NCBI RefSeq assembly: GCF_009695605.1
Contig: NZ_VUNQ01000012.1
Coordinates: 1-64,000 of the forward strand
Reading direction: 5' to 3'
Source of the DNA: Tissierella pigra
Lineage (GTDB): Bacteria > Bacillota > Clostridia > Tissierellales > Tissierellaceae
Length of the DNA stretch: 64,000 nt
Positions within the stretch are counted from its first letter, which is position 1; each line of letters opens with the position of its first letter. Positions 27,996 through 37,099 of the stretch are shown here, piece after piece. A model generated the notes under the pieces. It searched no databases. It saw only the letters and a list, made by a program, of their open reading frames with translations, and had not been told where the DNA came from. The position numbers and the translations under genes are program-made.

Positions 27996-28077
27996 CTATG
28001 ATAATCATGTCATAGATAAAAGCAAAGGAGCTTAATAAGGGGACAATTATAGACCTTTTATTAAGCGTTTATTTTTT
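27996..28077 (+). promoter_or_regulatory. ANTAR-type antiterminator hairpins overlapping a terminator
   Basis: The hairpin AAGC-AAAGGA-GCTT (28020-28033) has a six-base loop with A at position 1 and G at position 4, as in EutV-bound RNA. Its 3' arm is also the first part of a 13-pair terminator stem (28030-28042 with 28054-28066) followed by a T run. An upstream hairpin (27996-28015) is the likely first element but has C at loop position 4. Binding of a phosphorylated ANTAR protein should prevent terminator formation and allow transcription of eutA onward. Confidence 0.75.
28030..28077 (+). terminator. Regulated terminator before eutA
   Basis: GCTTAATAAGGGG pairs with CCTTTTATTAAGC with two G-U pairs, then GTTTATTTTTT. 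It is mutually exclusive with the ANTAR hairpin at 28020. Confidence 0.85.
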
Positions 28078-28122
28078 AAAAAAGTTTTTAAATATACAAC
28101 ATATTTAAAGGGAGTAGATAAG

Positions 28123-29553
28123 ATGGCAGAAACTTTATTAAGTGTTGGTATTGATATTGGAACATCAACAACACAATTAATTTTATCAGAACTTTCAATT
28201 GAAAACATGGCATCAGTTTTTACAATTCCAAGAGTTTCCATTACGGATAAAAAGGTGATATTTAAAAGTGATATTATCTTTACTCCTATATTAGAAAATA
28301 ATCTAATAGATTCTGATGGTATAAAGGAATTTGTAGAGCAGCAATACAAAAGAGCAGGTATTATAAAATCAGATATTCAGACTGGGGCAATCATTATAAC
28401 TGGGGAAACAGTTCGAAGGGAAAATGCCCAGACAGTTGCTAAAGCTTTAAGTGGTTTTGCTGGAGATTTTGTTGTGGCAACAGCTGGACCTGATTTAGAG
28501 AGTATTATTGCTGGGAAAGGAGCAGGCACTTATTCCTATTCTGAGAGACAACATACAACTGCGGTAAACCTTGATATTGGAGGTGGGACAACAAATTTAG
28601 TAGTATTTAACGATGGTGATATTGAGGATACAGCTTGCTTTGATATTGGAGGTCGTTTGATAAAAGTGGACGGCAATGAAATCATTCGTTATATTTCTCC
28701 AAAAGTAAAGGAAATCATTAAAAAAGAAGACTTAGATATTTATCTAAATGAAAAGATGAATCTTAAGGAATTAGATAAACTTTTAGATATATTTGTACAG
28801 GTGCTGGAAAACAGCGTTGGATTAGGTAAAAAGAGTCCTTATTTTGACTTATTAATAACTAACAAACCATTGAATACAAATCTAAAAATTAAATGTATTT
28901 CATTTTCAGGTGGCGTAGCAGACGGCATTACAAAAGAAAGTTTACAAAATCCTTTTGTATATGGTGATATTGGACTTTTGTTAGGTAAGAAAATAAGCGG
29001 TTCACTCCTTATGACAGCTCTTGAGGTAATTCCAACTGTAGAAACCATTCGTGCAACTGTAGTGGGAGCAGGATCACACACCACTGATGTTTCTGGAAGT
29101 ACAATCACCTATAAAGAAGATATACTTCCACTTAAAAATATTCCCATTTTACAGTTATCCAAAGATGATGAAAGCACGTATAATTGTGGGAATTTAGGAA
29201 ATATTATTCAGGAAAAAGTAAAATGGTTCATAGTAGACGAAGAAGTACAAATTATTGGATTAGGCGTAGAAGGTGTACATAGTCCTTCCTTCAAATTTAT
29301 TCAAGATTTAGCAAAAGAAATAATAAAAGGTTTAGATTTATTGATTCATGAGGAATTGCCACTGGTTATTATAGTGAAAGAAGATATGGCGAAGGCACTG
29401 GGTCATAGCTTATATGAACATCTGCCTAAAGATTATCCATTTGTATGTATAGATAGTATTCATGTGCGAAATGGAGATTATATCGACATTGGAAAACCCA
29501 TTGCAGAAGGTTCTGTTTTACCAGTAGTAGTAAAGACATTAGTATTTAATTAA
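28123..29553 (+). CDS. eutA: Ethanolamine ammonia-lyase reactivating factor EutA
   Basis: ATP-dependent chaperone-like factor that removes damaged cobalamin from EutBC. It is a 476-residue member of the actin/Hsp70 ATPase fold: G-I-D-I-G-T-S-T-T at residues 8-16 is the phosphate 1 loop, and L-D-I-G-G-G-T-T-N-L (about 150) the phosphate 2 loop. It is preceded by the ANTAR-regulated terminator and followed by eutB after 20 bases. Confidence 0.93.
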   Translation: MAETLLSVGIDIGTSTTQLILSELSIENMASVFTIPRVSITDKKVIFKSDIIFTPILENNLIDSDGIKEFVEQQYKRAGIIKSDIQTGAIIITGETVRRENAQTVAKALSGFAGDFVVATAGPDLESIIAGKGAGTYSYSERQHTTAVNLDIGGGTTNLVVFNDGDIEDTACFDIGGRLIKVDGNEIIRYISPKVKEIIKKEDLDIYLNEKMNLKELDKLLDIFVQVLENSVGLGKKSPYFDLLITNKPLNTNLKIKCISFSGGVADGITKESLQNPFVYGDIGLLLGKKISGSLLMTALEVIPTVETIRATVVGAGSHTTDVSGSTITYKEDILPLKNIPILQLSKDDESTYNCGNLGNIIQEKVKWFIVDEEVQIIGLGVEGVHSPSFKFIQDLAKEIIKGLDLLIHEELPLVIIVKEDMAKALGHSLYEHLPKDYPFVCIDSIHVRNGDYIDIGKPIAEGSVLPVVVKTLVFN

Positions 29554-29573
29554 AGATAAAAGGAGGATGTACA

Positions 29574-30941
29574 ATGATTTTAAAGACAAAGCTTTTTGGA
29601 AAAACCTATCAATTTTCATCTGTAATGGAAGTTATGGGGAAGGCTAATGAAGAAAAATCTGGTGATAATTTAGCTGGAGTTGCGGCAGAGAGTGCTGAAG
29701 AAAGAGTTGCAGCTAAAGTTGTTTTATCGCAATTAACACTTTCAGATTTATTTAACAACCCTGCAGTGCCATATGAAAAGGATGAGGTAACGCGCATTAT
29801 TATTGATAATATTAATCTTAAAACTTATGAAAAGATTAAAAATTGGACAGTAGCTGAATTAAGAGAATGGATTTTAAATAGTAATACGACAAACTATGAT
29901 ATTCATCGTATATCAAATGGTTTGACTTCTGAAATGGTAGCAGCAGTTACAAAAATCATGTCTAACTTAGACTTAATACTAGGTGCTCAAAAGATTACAA
30001 TAACTAAGACTGCCAATACTACAATTGGTATTCCAGGAACTTTTTCAACTCGTCTACAACCAAATCATACTACTGATAATGTGGATGGCATCATGGCTTC
30101 AGTTATGGAAGGCTTATCTATGGGATCTGGAGATGCAGTAATAGGTTTAAATCCAGTAGACGATACAACTGAAAGTGTAAAGCGTATTCTTCATAAATTT
30201 AATGATTTTATTAATGAGTGGGAAATACCAACACAACATGTTGTTTTAGCCCACGTGGCTACTCAGATGGAGGCAATGGAGCAAGGGGCTCCAACAGGAT
30301 TGGTATTCCAATCTATTGCAGGATCTGAAAAAGGAAATACAGCCTTTGGAATTTCTGCAAAAATGCTTTCAGAAGCAAAGGATATGGCTTTGAAGTTGGG
30401 TACTGCAGTAGGTCCAAATGTTATGTACTTTGAGACAGGTCAAGGTTCAGAACTTTCCTCTGATGCACATCATGGCGTAGATCAGCTGACTATGGAAGCT
30501 AGATGTTATGGATTTGCAAAATATTTTGATCCATTCCTTGTTAATACAGTTGTTGGATTTATTGGACCAGAGTATCTGTATGATTCTAAGCAGGTTATTC
30601 GTGCAGGTCTGGAGGATCACTTTATGGGTAAGTTAACTGGTATTTCAATGGGTTGTGATGTTTGCTACACCAACCATATGAAAGCCGATCAAAATGATGC
30701 TGAAAACTTAACAGTTTTACTTGCAACAGCTGGTGTAAACTTTATTATGTCTATTCCAAATGGTGACGATATTATGTTGAATTATCAAACCACAGGCTAC
30801 CATGAAGGTGCATCAATTAGGCAATTATTGAATAAACGAACAATAAAAGAATTTGACCAATGGTTAGAAAAAATGGGATTCAGTGAAAATGGACGTTTAA
30901 CTTCTAAAGCTGGTGATGCATCTGTATTCTTGAAGCATTAA
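29574..30941 (+). CDS. eutB: Ethanolamine ammonia-lyase large subunit EutB
   Basis: Catalytic subunit of the adenosylcobalamin enzyme that splits ethanolamine into acetaldehyde and ammonia. It is 455 residues, the usual family length. Typical blocks are R-I-S-N-G-L-T-S-E-M-V, G-I-P-G-T-F-S-T-R-L-Q-P-N-H, A-V-I-G-L-N-P-V-D-D, H-V-A-T-Q-M-E-A and M-S-I-P-N-G-D-D-I-M-L-N-Y-Q. The ribosome site is AAAGGAGGATGT. eutC follows 25 bases later. Confidence 0.96.
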   Translation: MILKTKLFGKTYQFSSVMEVMGKANEEKSGDNLAGVAAESAEERVAAKVVLSQLTLSDLFNNPAVPYEKDEVTRIIIDNINLKTYEKIKNWTVAELREWILNSNTTNYDIHRISNGLTSEMVAAVTKIMSNLDLILGAQKITITKTANTTIGIPGTFSTRLQPNHTTDNVDGIMASVMEGLSMGSGDAVIGLNPVDDTTESVKRILHKFNDFINEWEIPTQHVVLAHVATQMEAMEQGAPTGLVFQSIAGSEKGNTAFGISAKMLSEAKDMALKLGTAVGPNVMYFETGQGSELSSDAHHGVDQLTMEARCYGFAKYFDPFLVNTVVGFIGPEYLYDSKQVIRAGLEDHFMGKLTGISMGCDVCYTNHMKADQNDAENLTVLLATAGVNFIMSIPNGDDIMLNYQTTGYHEGASIRQLLNKRTIKEFDQWLEKMGFSENGRLTSKAGDASVFLKH

Positions 30942-30966
30942 ATATTTCTAAGAGGAGGGATAACTA

Positions 30967-31872
30967 ATGGACGAATTAAACTTAAAAGAAATGATTAAAT
31001 CAATTTTAAATGAAATGGTAGATGAAGTATCACCAGTTATAAATGATGATACTACAAAAGCAAGTATAAGTACAATACAATCTATTAAGCCTCAGGAAGT
31101 TGAAGAGGGATTTATACCAGACATTACAGAAGTAGATATTCGGAAGCAATTTTTAGTACCAGATCCAGTAGATAAAGAAGGTTATTTAAAAATGAAATCA
31201 TATACACCAGCTCGCTTGGGATTATGGAGGGCAGGTACAAGATATATGACGGAACCCAGTCTTCGATTCCGTGCTGACCATGCTGCTGCTCAGGATGCTG
31301 TATTCTCTTATGTTAATGAAGATTTAGTTAAAGAACTTGGGTTTGTGGAGGTTAGCACCCAATGCAAGGATAAAGATGAATATCTTACACGTCCAGATTT
31401 AGGTCGTAAGTTTTCAGATGAAGCAATAAATACAATAAAAAAAACTGTGCAGCCAAATCAGAAGATACAAGTTATCGTTGGGGATGGTTTAAGTTCGGCA
31501 GCAATAGAGGCGAATATTAGAGATATTTTACCTTCTTTACGGCAAGGACTTAAGATGTTTGGATTTGATTTCGGAGAGGTTGTGTTTATAAAACATTGTC
31601 GCGTACCAGCTATGGATCAAATTGGAGAAGCAACAGGAGCAGATGTAGTCTGTCTTTTAATCGGAGAAAGACCAGGCCTTGTTACATCAGAATCCATGAG
31701 TGCATATATAGCTTATAAACCAACAATTGGCATGCCAGAAGCTAGAAGAACGGTAGTCTCCAATATTCATAGACAAGGAACTCCAGCAGTAGAAGCAGGA
31801 GCATATATTGCTGAAATTATCAAGAGAATGTTAGATAATAAAGCGTCTGGATTAGATTTGAAGGAAAAATAA
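30967..31872 (+). CDS. eutC: Ethanolamine ammonia-lyase small subunit EutC
   Basis: Partner of EutB that completes the cobalamin site, 301 residues. Conserved blocks are [24 protein letters not shown] and [10 protein letters not shown]. The first 20 residues form a short amphipathic helix ([16 protein letters not shown]), separated from the enzyme by a polar linker. That is the usual form of a peptide that targets enzymes into a microcompartment. The ribosome site is AGAGGAGGG. Confidence 0.96.
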   Translation: MDELNLKEMIKSILNEMVDEVSPVINDDTTKASISTIQSIKPQEVEEGFIPDITEVDIRKQFLVPDPVDKEGYLKMKSYTPARLGLWRAGTRYMTEPSLRFRADHAAAQDAVFSYVNEDLVKELGFVEVSTQCKDKDEYLTRPDLGRKFSDEAINTIKKTVQPNQKIQVIVGDGLSSAAIEANIRDILPSLRQGLKMFGFDFGEVVFIKHCRVPAMDQIGEATGADVVCLLIGERPGLVTSESMSAYIAYKPTIGMPEARRTVVSNIHRQGTPAVEAGAYIAEIIKRMLDNKASGLDLKEK

Positions 31873-31903
31873 AGATTGCCAGATTTAAAAAGGAGGTTTC
31901 CTA

Positions 31904-32557
31904 ATGAAAAACGAACGATTAGGTGCAAATGTTCTAAGTGTAAAAATCATTCCAAATGTTGATGATGGATTGGCAAAGGAATTAAAATTAGCACCAAACC
32001 AAAAAAGTTTAGGGATTATCACATCTGATTCTGATGATGTAACATATGTAGCACTAGATGAAGCTACAAAGGCATCAGATGTAGCAGTTGTATATGCAAG
32101 AAGTATGTATGCTGGAGCTGCTAATGCTTCTACAAAATTAGCAGGAGAAGTTATTGGAATTTTAGCAGGTCCAAGTCCATCAGAAATACGAAGTGGTCTA
32201 GACCGAGCTATTGAGGTAATAGAAAATGAAGCTAGCTTTTATAGTGCAAATGATGATAATTCAATAATTTATTTTGCTCATCCTGTATCCAGAACAGGTT
32301 CTTATCTTTCAAAGGGAGCAAATGTTAAAGAAGGAGAAGCTATTGCTTATTTAATAGCACCACCACTTGAAGCAATTGTAGCTATTGATGCGGCTTTGAA
32401 AGCTGCTGATGTAAAAATGAGTGTATTTTATGGACCACCATCTGAAACAAACTTTGCAGGAGCATTACTAACAGGGTCACAATCTGCTTGTAAGGCGGCC
32501 TGTGAAGCATTTGCTAAAGCAGTGGAAGCTGTTGCTGATAGCCCAACCAGTTATTAG
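31904..32557 (+). CDS. eutL: Microcompartment shell protein EutL
   Basis: Trimeric shell protein with two permuted BMC domains, 217 residues, thought to form a gated pore for large molecules such as cofactors. Typical features include D-E-A-T-K-A-S-D-V-A-V-V-Y-A-R and A-G-P-S-P-S-E-I-R-S-G-L. It is followed with no gap by the BMC protein at 32570. Confidence 0.93.
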   Translation: MKNERLGANVLSVKIIPNVDDGLAKELKLAPNQKSLGIITSDSDDVTYVALDEATKASDVAVVYARSMYAGAANASTKLAGEVIGILAGPSPSEIRSGLDRAIEVIENEASFYSANDDNSIIYFAHPVSRTGSYLSKGANVKEGEAIAYLIAPPLEAIVAIDAALKAADVKMSVFYGPPSETNFAGALLTGSQSACKAACEAFAKAVEAVADSPTSY

Positions 32558-32569
32558 GTGGTGATTAAT

Positions 32570-33175
32570 ATGGCTAAAGCATTAGGGTTAATTGAAGTAC
32601 GTGGAAAGTTAGGAGCAATTCTAGCAGCAGATGAAGCTGTAAAGGCGGCAAATGTAATTCTACTTGGAGGAGAAGTAATCCGTGGAGGATTGACAACGAT
32701 TTATATTATTGGAGATGTTTCAGCAGTAAAATCATCAGTGGAGGCAGGTGAAATTGCAGTGGCAGATAAGAATTGTCTAATCAGTAGCTATGTTATTCCA
32801 CGTTTGGATGACCAAGTTGAGCAGATGTTGATGAAATCATTTGACAAAAAAGAAGATAATCCTTCAGATTCAAGAGAATCAAATCAGCCCATTATAGAAG
32901 AAGTAGGGAAAAATGAAATAATTGAAGAAAAAAAGGATACTTTACTGGGACCTTTGAGTGAATCAAAAGAAATTTTGCAAGAAAATTTGGAACATGGAAG
33001 AGATACAATTATAGATTCATCTTTTAATAAAAGAGAATTAGAAAAAATGAGAGTGGCGGATTTACGTTCACTTGCATATAAATTAAATCTTTCTACCATA
33101 AAGGAATCAGAAATTAAATCTGCTAATAAAGCAGTACTTATTGAAGCATTGCTAGATAAAGGAGTTGAGTATTAA
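32570..33175 (+). CDS. BMC-domain shell protein with C-terminal SAP/Rho-N-like extension
   Basis: The N-terminal 90 residues are a canonical PduA/EutM-type BMC domain (A-L-G-L-I-E-V-R-G, then G-D-V-S-A-V-K). A long acidic linker follows. The last 40 residues (R-V-A-D-L-R-S-L-A-Y-K-L-N-L and A-L-L-D-K-G) resemble a SAP or Rho N-terminal helical module, which often binds nucleic acid. EutK of enterobacteria also has a BMC domain plus a nucleic-acid-type tail, so this may be the functional counterpart. I prefer ATG 32570 (site AGGTGGTGAT) over GTG 32558. The stop overlaps the eutE start. Confidence 0.85.
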   Translation: MAKALGLIEVRGKLGAILAADEAVKAANVILLGGEVIRGGLTTIYIIGDVSAVKSSVEAGEIAVADKNCLISSYVIPRLDDQVEQMLMKSFDKKEDNPSDSRESNQPIIEEVGKNEIIEEKKDTLLGPLSESKEILQENLEHGRDTIIDSSFNKRELEKMRVADLRSLAYKLNLSTIKESEIKSANKAVLIEALLDKGVEY

Positions 33176-34653
33176 TGGGATTGATAGATAAAGACCTTGT
33201 TTCGGTTCAGGAGACTAGAGATTTGCTGAAGAAAGCAAAAGAAGCGCAAAAAGAAATAGCAAAGTTATCTCAAGAGCAAATTGACACCATTTGCAAGGCT
33301 ATAGCAAAGGCAGCTTTTGATAACCGTGTGAAGTTAGCTAAAATGGCACAAGAAGAAACAGGATTTGGAAGATGGCAGGATAAAGTCCTTAAAAATGCCT
33401 TTGCATCAAGAGATTTATTAAATGCAATTAAAAATATGAAAACAGTTGGTATAATCACAAATAATATAGAAGCTAAATATATGGAAGTAGCTGTTCCGGT
33501 AGGAGTGGTTGCAGGTCTTATTCCTTCAACAAACCCCACATCAACAGTCATCTATAAATCACTAATAAGCATTAAGGCAGGAAATGCTATTGTATTTTCA
33601 CCTCATCCAAGTGCAGTAAATTGTATCAAGGAAACAGTTGGCATTATAAATGAAGCAGGAAAAAATGTTGGATTGCCAGATGGTGCTATTAGTGTAATTA
33701 CAACAGTTACAATAGAGGCAACAAATGAATTAATGAAAAATGAAAATACAGACTTAATTCTTGCTACTGGTGGTTCTGCAATGGTTCGTGCAGCATATTC
33801 CTCTGGAACACCAGCAATTGGAGTTGGGCCAGGCAATGGACCTGCATTTATAGAACGTAGTGCAGATATTCAAAAAGCAATTGAGCTTATTATTGAATCT
33901 AAGACATTTGATAATGGTACGGTTTGCGCATCTGAACAGTCTATTATTGTTGAAGAAATTAGTAAAGAAAAAGTAATTGCAGAATTCAAGAAACAAGGAG
34001 GCTATTTTTTATCAAAAGAAGATGCCCTAAAACTTGAAAAGTATATTCTACGACCAAACGGTACAATGAATCCGAGGATTGTTGGAAGAACTGCCCAAGT
34101 TGTTGCTGAATTAGCTGGCATTTCTGTACCAGAAAATGCAAAGGTTCTCATTGCTGAAGAAACACGTGTTGGTAATCTTGCACCTTTTTCAAGGGAAAAA
34201 TTATCACCAATTTTAGCTTTTTATACAGTAAATACTTGGGAAGAAGCCTGCGATCTAAGTATTGAGATTTTAAATTTTGAAGGTGCAGGACACACCATGG
34301 TTATTCACACAACAAACAAAAAAGTTACAGAAGAGTTTGCCTTAAGAGTACCAGTTTCACGTCTACTAATAAACTGTTCGGCTACATTAGGTGGAATAGG
34401 AGCAACTACAAACCTTATGCCTGCATTGACACTAGGTTGTGGAGCTGTAGGAGGGAGTTCTACTTCCGACAATGTTGGACCACAAAATTTATTTAATCTT
34501 CGCCGAGTAGTTTATGGCGTTAGGACATTAGATGAAATACGCGGAGAAGATATATTTGAAGAAGTTAGTTCTATAGCTGTTGGAGATTTAGGACTTAGTA
34601 AGGATCAATTGGTAGATTTATTAGTTGAACGTGTTTTACAAAGATTAAAGTAA
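33175..34653 (+). CDS. eutE: CoA-acylating acetaldehyde dehydrogenase EutE
   Basis: Oxidises acetaldehyde to acetyl-CoA with NAD+ inside the microcompartment. It is a 492-residue aldehyde dehydrogenase of the CoA-dependent class. It has V-P-V-G-V-V-A-G-L-I-P-S-T-N-P-T-S, the cofactor segment A-T-G-G-S-A-M-V-R, and the catalytic cysteine in N-G-T-V-C-A-S-E-Q. The N-terminal 20 residues form an amphipathic helix that may serve as a targeting peptide. Its ATG overlaps the stop codon of the preceding shell gene. Confidence 0.95.
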   Translation: MGLIDKDLVSVQETRDLLKKAKEAQKEIAKLSQEQIDTICKAIAKAAFDNRVKLAKMAQEETGFGRWQDKVLKNAFASRDLLNAIKNMKTVGIITNNIEAKYMEVAVPVGVVAGLIPSTNPTSTVIYKSLISIKAGNAIVFSPHPSAVNCIKETVGIINEAGKNVGLPDGAISVITTVTIEATNELMKNENTDLILATGGSAMVRAAYSSGTPAIGVGPGNGPAFIERSADIQKAIELIIESKTFDNGTVCASEQSIIVEEISKEKVIAEFKKQGGYFLSKEDALKLEKYILRPNGTMNPRIVGRTAQVVAELAGISVPENAKVLIAEETRVGNLAPFSREKLSPILAFYTVNTWEEACDLSIEILNFEGAGHTMVIHTTNKKVTEEFALRVPVSRLLINCSATLGGIGATTNLMPALTLGCGAVGGSSTSDNVGPQNLFNLRRVVYGVRTLDEIRGEDIFEEVSSIAVGDLGLSKDQLVDLLVERVLQRLK

Positions 34654-34718
34654 GTAAAGAAAAGTACAATAACATTGGTAATAAAATGAAAATATAAAAA
34701 ATCTAGGAGGATATTATA

Positions 34719-35009
34719 ATGGCTAATACAAACGCATTAGGTATGATTGAAACAAAAGGATTGGTTGCAGCAGTAGAGGCAGCAGATGCAATGGTTAAAG
34801 CAGCAAATGTGACATTAATTGGAAAAGAACAAGTAGGTGGTGGATTAGTAACAGTTATGGTTCGTGGAGACGTAGGAGCTGTTAAAGCTGCAACAGATGC
34901 TGGAGCAGCAGCGGCAGAAGCAGTTGGTGAATTAATATCTGTTCATGTAATACCACGTCCACATATGGAAGTAGATGTGATTTTACCAAAATACGATACC
35001 CAATCATAA
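34719..35009 (+). CDS. eutM: Major hexameric shell protein EutM
   Basis: Compact 96-residue BMC protein. It begins with A-L-G-M-I-E-T-K-G and contains the [15 protein letters not shown] core, as in EutM/PduA, which form the facets and small-molecule pores of the shell. A strong AGGAGGATAT site and a terminator directly downstream suggest it is made in large amounts. Confidence 0.94.
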   Translation: MANTNALGMIETKGLVAAVEAADAMVKAANVTLIGKEQVGGGLVTVMVRGDVGAVKAATDAGAAAAEAVGELISVHVIPRPHMEVDVILPKYDTQS

Positions 35010-35059
35010 CCAGATTCAAATACTAATGATGAAAGCTTAAAGTTGGGAGATACAAAGTG

Positions 35060-35100
35060 AGGCTGAGGCATAATAAAAGCTTATGCCCAGCCTTTTCTTT
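35060..35100 (+). terminator. Terminator or attenuator between eutM and the EutT-like gene
   Basis: AGGCTGaGGCATAA pairs with TTATGCCcAGCCTT, followed by TTCTTT. Placed inside the operon, it should lower expression of the distal genes or mark a second regulated point. No ANTAR-type six-base loop was recognised beside it. Confidence 0.75.
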
Positions 35101-35121
35101 ATGGAGGGGAAGTGAATACTA

Positions 35122-35817
35122 ATGGCCATTTTAACGGAAAGTAAAATAAAAAAACTACTCCGTACGACAAAATTAAAAGAAACAAAATTCTTGATTTTAG
35201 AACCTGGGACTGTAATTACACCTTCTGCAAAAGAATATCTAAGGGACATTACTATTGAATATATGGAAATACCAGAAGAATCTGAGATTGAGAATCAAGA
35301 AGCAGCCTTCCCAATGAGCCAGTTGGAAGTAAGCGAAGCAGAAAATATAAAAGAACAGAAAACATGGAAAAGTCATTTAGCTTATCAAGGTAAATTTGAT
35401 ATTATAATAAGCCATATTCTGACTTTGCAAAAGAAAAGCCATCATATAGGAAAGATGGAGTTAGTAGGGGCTTTAAATACTATCTTAGTTATAGTTCAGA
35501 CAATGACTATGGAGACTTTAGCTTCAGACAAGTTGGATCTGATACAGGAAATTGAAAATTGGTTGGAAGACAAAAAGTCATATGTTGCCAGTCTATATCC
35601 TGAAGGTTCTTTTATTCCAACTTATAAAGATGAAGAATGGGTCATAGATTTATTTAAGTTACATGGATATTTACAAGAACTAGAACATTTTATTTCCAAA
35701 GAAATGAAGGATTTTCTAAAATCTGAAGACTATATAAATTGCATTTCAATAGTGACTATTTTAAAGGATTATTGTTGGGTTTTAATGGTACAGTCAAAAG
35801 AAAATTCAGTGGAATAG
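35122..35817 (+). CDS. EutT-like putative cobalamin adenosyltransferase
   Basis: Protein of 231 residues. The N-terminal 50 residues (T-E-S-K-I-K-K-L-L, then G-T-V-I-T-P-S-A-K-E-Y-L) match the opening of EutT-type adenosyltransferases. The rest is helical, as expected for that fold. The H-x11-C-C metal motif of enterobacterial EutT is not seen; only S-H-H occurs (about 113). With a PduO-type enzyme also present, this protein may have another role. The ribosome site is GGAGGGGAAG and the start ATG. Confidence 0.6.
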   Translation: MAILTESKIKKLLRTTKLKETKFLILEPGTVITPSAKEYLRDITIEYMEIPEESEIENQEAAFPMSQLEVSEAENIKEQKTWKSHLAYQGKFDIIISHILTLQKKSHHIGKMELVGALNTILVIVQTMTMETLASDKLDLIQEIENWLEDKKSYVASLYPEGSFIPTYKDEEWVIDLFKLHGYLQELEHFISKEMKDFLKSEDYINCISIVTILKDYCWVLMVQSKENSVE

Positions 35818-35827
35818 AGGTGAGAAT

Positions 35828-36463
35828 ATGACTAAAAACAATATTGATACAATCGTGGATATAGTTGTCTCTCGTATATACGAAGTAATGGACCAAACTT
35901 TTGAAATTGAAGCAAGTGGAAGACATATCCATCTAAATAGAGAGGCAATAGATTCCCTATTTGGAGAGGGTTATGAATTACATCCATCCAAATACCTATC
36001 ACAGCCAGGAGAATTTGCATCAGAAGAACGAGTGAGTATTAAAGGACCTAAAGATACTATTCACAATGTTATAATTCTTGGACCAGAGCGAAAAAACTGT
36101 CAAGTGGAAGTTTCATTAACAGATGCACGTCTACTAGGTGTAAATGCTCCAGTTCAATTAAGTGGAAATATTGAAAATACCCCAGGAATTATTTTGATGA
36201 ATGGTTCTAAGTCTTTTGTCTTAGATAGAGGTGTCATAGTGGCAAAACGCCATGTTCATGTAAAAGATATAGATGCCCAAAGGCTAGGTGTCAAAGATCA
36301 AGAAAGGGTATCCGTTCAGGTGTTTAGTGAAAGACCACTTATATTTGATGACGTTATAGTGAGAGTAAGTCCCAAGTTTGAGACTTATATGCACATCGAT
36401 TACGATGAAGCAAATGCCTGTGGTTATAAGAAAGGCGTACGAGGACGTATTGTTAAGAGGTGA
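35828..36463 (+). CDS. pduL: Phosphotransacylase PduL/EutD type
   Basis: Converts acetyl-CoA and phosphate to acetyl phosphate, recycling CoA in the compartment. It is a 211-residue member of the PduL family, not of the classic Pta family. Metal-binding histidines are visible in S-G-R-H-I-H-L (about 31-37), A-K-R-H-V-H-V (about 139-145) and M-H-I-D. A short N-terminal helix (about 5-20) could target it to the lumen. It starts 10 bases after the EutT-like gene and touches the next gene. Confidence 0.92.
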   Translation: MTKNNIDTIVDIVVSRIYEVMDQTFEIEASGRHIHLNREAIDSLFGEGYELHPSKYLSQPGEFASEERVSIKGPKDTIHNVIILGPERKNCQVEVSLTDARLLGVNAPVQLSGNIENTPGIILMNGSKSFVLDRGVIVAKRHVHVKDIDAQRLGVKDQERVSVQVFSERPLIFDDVIVRVSPKFETYMHIDYDEANACGYKKGVRGRIVKR

Positions 36464-36468
36464 CATAT

Positions 36469-37086
36469 ATGGATAATGTTGAAATACTAGTTCAAAAAAT
36501 CACAGATATTATTATTCAACGTTTACAGAAGGAAGAATCCAGAGGGACAGTTACATTTTTAGGGAAAGAATATTTAAGTATTCGAACTTACTACGAAAGA
36601 AGAGGTTATGAAATAGTACCAGTTAAAGATAAATTTAATCCAGATATAGTAATTGTTACTGAACTGTCTATTTTAAATATGAATCGTATAGCACTAGGAC
36701 TCCCTCAAACAGAAGATGAAGTAACTATTTGGGAGAGGTTATTGAATAAGAAGGATGTTATTTTTTTAGAAGACGGAATGGAGATTCAAGCAAGTCAACA
36801 TGTGGTTCCACGAGCACTGCTACAGGTTCTTGTGAATTATAAAAACCAATTGGTAAGGTATGGTGCTTCTATACTTCCATTAAAGAATTTTGAAGAAAAA
36901 GATCAAACTATAAATAAGGAAGTAAAAGATGTAATTCATAAAAGTGATAAGAAGGAACTTTTTACCATAGCAAAAGTACGAAAATTGAACTTACAGGCAG
37001 GAGATATCTTTGAAGCAGATAAGAACATCATTATTACAGCATTGGCTAGAGATTATATGCGTGATTTAGGTGTTCAAATAGTATAG
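36469..37086 (+). CDS. Conserved ethanolamine-locus protein of unknown function
   Basis: Protein of 205 residues that commonly sits between pduL and eutN in Firmicute eut loci, as far as I recall; its biochemical role is not established. The first 20 residues form an amphipathic helix (VEILVQKITDIIIQRL) like microcompartment targeting peptides. The C-terminal 50 residues (T-I-A-K-V-R-K-L-N-L, I-I-T-A-L-A-R-D-Y-M) repeat the pattern seen at the N-terminus of the EutT-like protein, suggesting a shared module. ATG 36469 with AGAGGTGAC is preferred to the GTG at 36460. Confidence 0.8.
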   Translation: MDNVEILVQKITDIIIQRLQKEESRGTVTFLGKEYLSIRTYYERRGYEIVPVKDKFNPDIVIVTELSILNMNRIALGLPQTEDEVTIWERLLNKKDVIFLEDGMEIQASQHVVPRALLQVLVNYKNQLVRYGASILPLKNFEEKDQTINKEVKDVIHKSDKKELFTIAKVRKLNLQAGDIFEADKNIIITALARDYMRDLGVQIV

Positions 37087-37099
37087 AAAGGAGCATACT

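Noticed and set aside
36460-36468. GTG 36460 as start of the unknown eut protein
   Set aside because: It overlaps the pduL stop and lacks spacing from the AGAGG site. ATG 36469 has correct spacing.
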